NCBI RefSeq assembly: GCF_013391475.1
Contig: NZ_JACBAZ010000001.1
Span: forward strand, 826,377 to 890,376
Source: Oceaniferula marina
GTDB lineage: Bacteria; Verrucomicrobiota; Verrucomicrobiia; Verrucomicrobiales; Akkermansiaceae
Direction: 5' to 3'
DNA length: 64,000 nt
Shown here in pieces: positions 63,162 through 64,000 of the stretch (the first letter of the stretch is position 1; each line of letters begins with the position of its first letter). A model generated the notes under the pieces. The model made no database searches. It was not told the DNA's origin and saw only the letters and a program-made list of their open reading frames with translations. The position numbers and the translations under genes are program-made.

Positions 63162-64000
63162 CTAAAGGTAATCCGTCAGGCTATCGACGGTAGCCCGATC
63201 CAACTTCCGGATCAATGCCACAGCCAACTCCACCATGCTCAGATAATCCCTGATATCGATGATCGAATTATGCGAATGGATGTAGCGCGAAGGCACCCCC
63301 AGAACAATCGTAGGAACTCCACGGCCTGACAAATGAAAGGCCCTGGCATCAGTCCCGCCGCTGGATCGAAGCGCCAGTTGGTGCCTGATTCCACAATCAC
63401 GGGCAACGCCAACGCAAAGGTCCACCAAGGCCGGGTTCATAATCGCCGTAGGATCCTGCATCCGAATCTGCACCCCTTCCCCCATCATGCCTTGAGAGGC
63501 AGAACGATTAAACCCGGGCGTATCATCAGCCGGTGTCCCCTCCAAAACAATACATACATCCGGTTGGGCTTGGACAGCCGCCGTGGTTGCCCCCCGCACG
63601 CCAACCTCCTCCTGAACCGTGCCACAGGCAATCAAGGTGTTAGGACACTCCACCCCCTTCAATTCCTGGCTGGCTTGGATCGCACAGGCCATTCCCACCC
63701 GATTATCAAAAGCCTTCGCCATAAATAAATGTTCGTCCGCCATCGGCGAGAATGGGGTGAGAGGAACGATCGGGTCACCAATCCGGATACCGATGGACGC
63801 TTCAAGCTCTTTCCGGCTTGCGGCACCGACATCAATAAACATCTGCTCGGCAGGCATCACCCGTTGACGTTCGGACTCGGGTAAAAAATGCGGAGGTTTG
63901 GACGAAACCACCCCGAGAATTTTGCGCCCGTCCCTGGTTCTTACTTCCACCCGCTGGGCCAACAAGGTGTGTGACCACCAGCCCCCCAACGTAACAAACT
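63162..64000 (-). CDS. M42 family metallopeptidase, 5' end outside the window
   Basis: The frame is open at the right edge and continues beyond 64000, so the N-terminus is missing; a TTG at 63989 is only an internal codon. The visible C-terminal about 280 residues carry M42 features: AKAFDNRVGMACAI (metal Asp), TVQEEVGVRGATTA (catalytic and metal Glu), VLEGTPADD, SSGGTDARAFHLSGRGVPT and a final metal His in YIHSHNSI. Members are cytoplasmic dizinc or dicobalt aminopeptidases, some called endoglucanases for historical reasons. It precedes lgt on the same strand by about 50 bases. Confidence 0.88.
   Translation of the reverse strand, partial: FVTLGGWWSHTLLAQRVEVRTRDGRKILGVVSSKPPHFLPESERQRVMPAEQMFIDVGAASRKELEASIGIRIGDPIVPLTPFSPMADEHLFMAKAFDNRVGMACAIQASQELKGVECPNTLIACGTVQEEVGVRGATTAAVQAQPDVCIVLEGTPADDTPGFNRSASQGMMGEGVQIRMQDPTAIMNPALVDLCVGVARDCGIRHQLALRSSGGTDARAFHLSGRGVPTIVLGVPSRYIHSHNSIIDIRDYLSMVELAVALIRKLDRATVDSLTDYL

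Noticed and set aside
1-64000. tRNA, rRNA, tmRNA, CRISPR arrays or integrated phage
   Set aside because: Reading the gaps on both strands I saw no cloverleaf-like sequence, no regularly spaced direct repeats and no phage or transposase gene; small RNAs could still be missed by eye.

Overview
The window looks like chromosomal DNA of a marine-type member of the Verrucomicrobiota (PVC superphylum). The pointers are a giant ThuA/SGNH/sorbosone-dehydrogenase-like/cytochrome c fusion of the PVC heme-binding type, a protein related to the alpha subunit of hydrazine synthase with two CxxCH motifs, two secreted formylglycine sulfatases, DUF2167 and DUF5069 proteins, and many start codons with little or no Shine-Dalgarno sequence. 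Assignment to a family or genus is not possible from sequence reading alone. I saw no tRNA, rRNA, CRISPR array, intact transposase or phage gene.

Layout. (1) 119-8917 is a plus-strand sugar- or carbon-metabolism block: a PEP-hydrolase-family TIM barrel, a Tm-1-like UPF0261 protein, an LsrF-type class I aldolase/thiolase, a strong terminator hairpin, a ribulose-phosphate-3-epimerase-like enzyme, a short-chain dehydrogenase resembling the C-terminal half of aldolase/SDR fusions, then the giant heme-binding fusion. (2) 8918-10866 is low in genes: a nested palindromic element, an unidentified decayed reading frame and a thioredoxin-fold protein without CxxC. (3) 10867-19709 carries hisS, aspS, a DUF5069 protein, a Nudix protein, a Cys-pair protein, prmC, murA and a sulfatase, all on the plus strand. 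(4) 20847-27339 is a tight biosynthetic run: trpA-dapF-dapA-dapB-folK-panB-RF-like-thyA-folA. (5) 27427-31780 holds four minus-strand membrane or secreted proteins of unknown role, facing a divergent hydrazine-synthase-alpha-like protein (32103-34625). (6) 34661-46966 is mixed housekeeping: proA, cysK, rlmN, glutaredoxin, a very acidic 610-residue protein, hemG, a sodium:solute symporter with a large hydrophilic insert, a SpoIIAA-like protein and a proline-iminopeptidase-like hydrolase. (7) 47161-51958 is an arylsulfatase with an AraC regulator and a divergent outer-membrane-barrel gene, with an alpha/beta-hydrolase pseudogene between them. (8) 51986-54812 is menD, acpS and pdxJ. (9) 54926-64000 has a secreted helical protein, a beta-hydroxyacid dehydrogenase, a Na/Pi cotransporter, carA, purA, a PHP phosphatase, lgt and a 5'-truncated M42 peptidase that runs off the window.

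The first block is the best candidate for an undescribed pathway. Its proteins belong to recognisable enzyme families whose joint substrate I cannot name. Other unusual material is in the gaps: three apparent gene fossils, a roughly 240-bp nested inverted repeat, and a recurring arrangement in which a terminator-like hairpin ends 9-18 bases before the next start codon. Coordinates of non-ATG starts and of revised internal starts were chosen by reading signal peptides and family N-termini; no alignment or database search was run.
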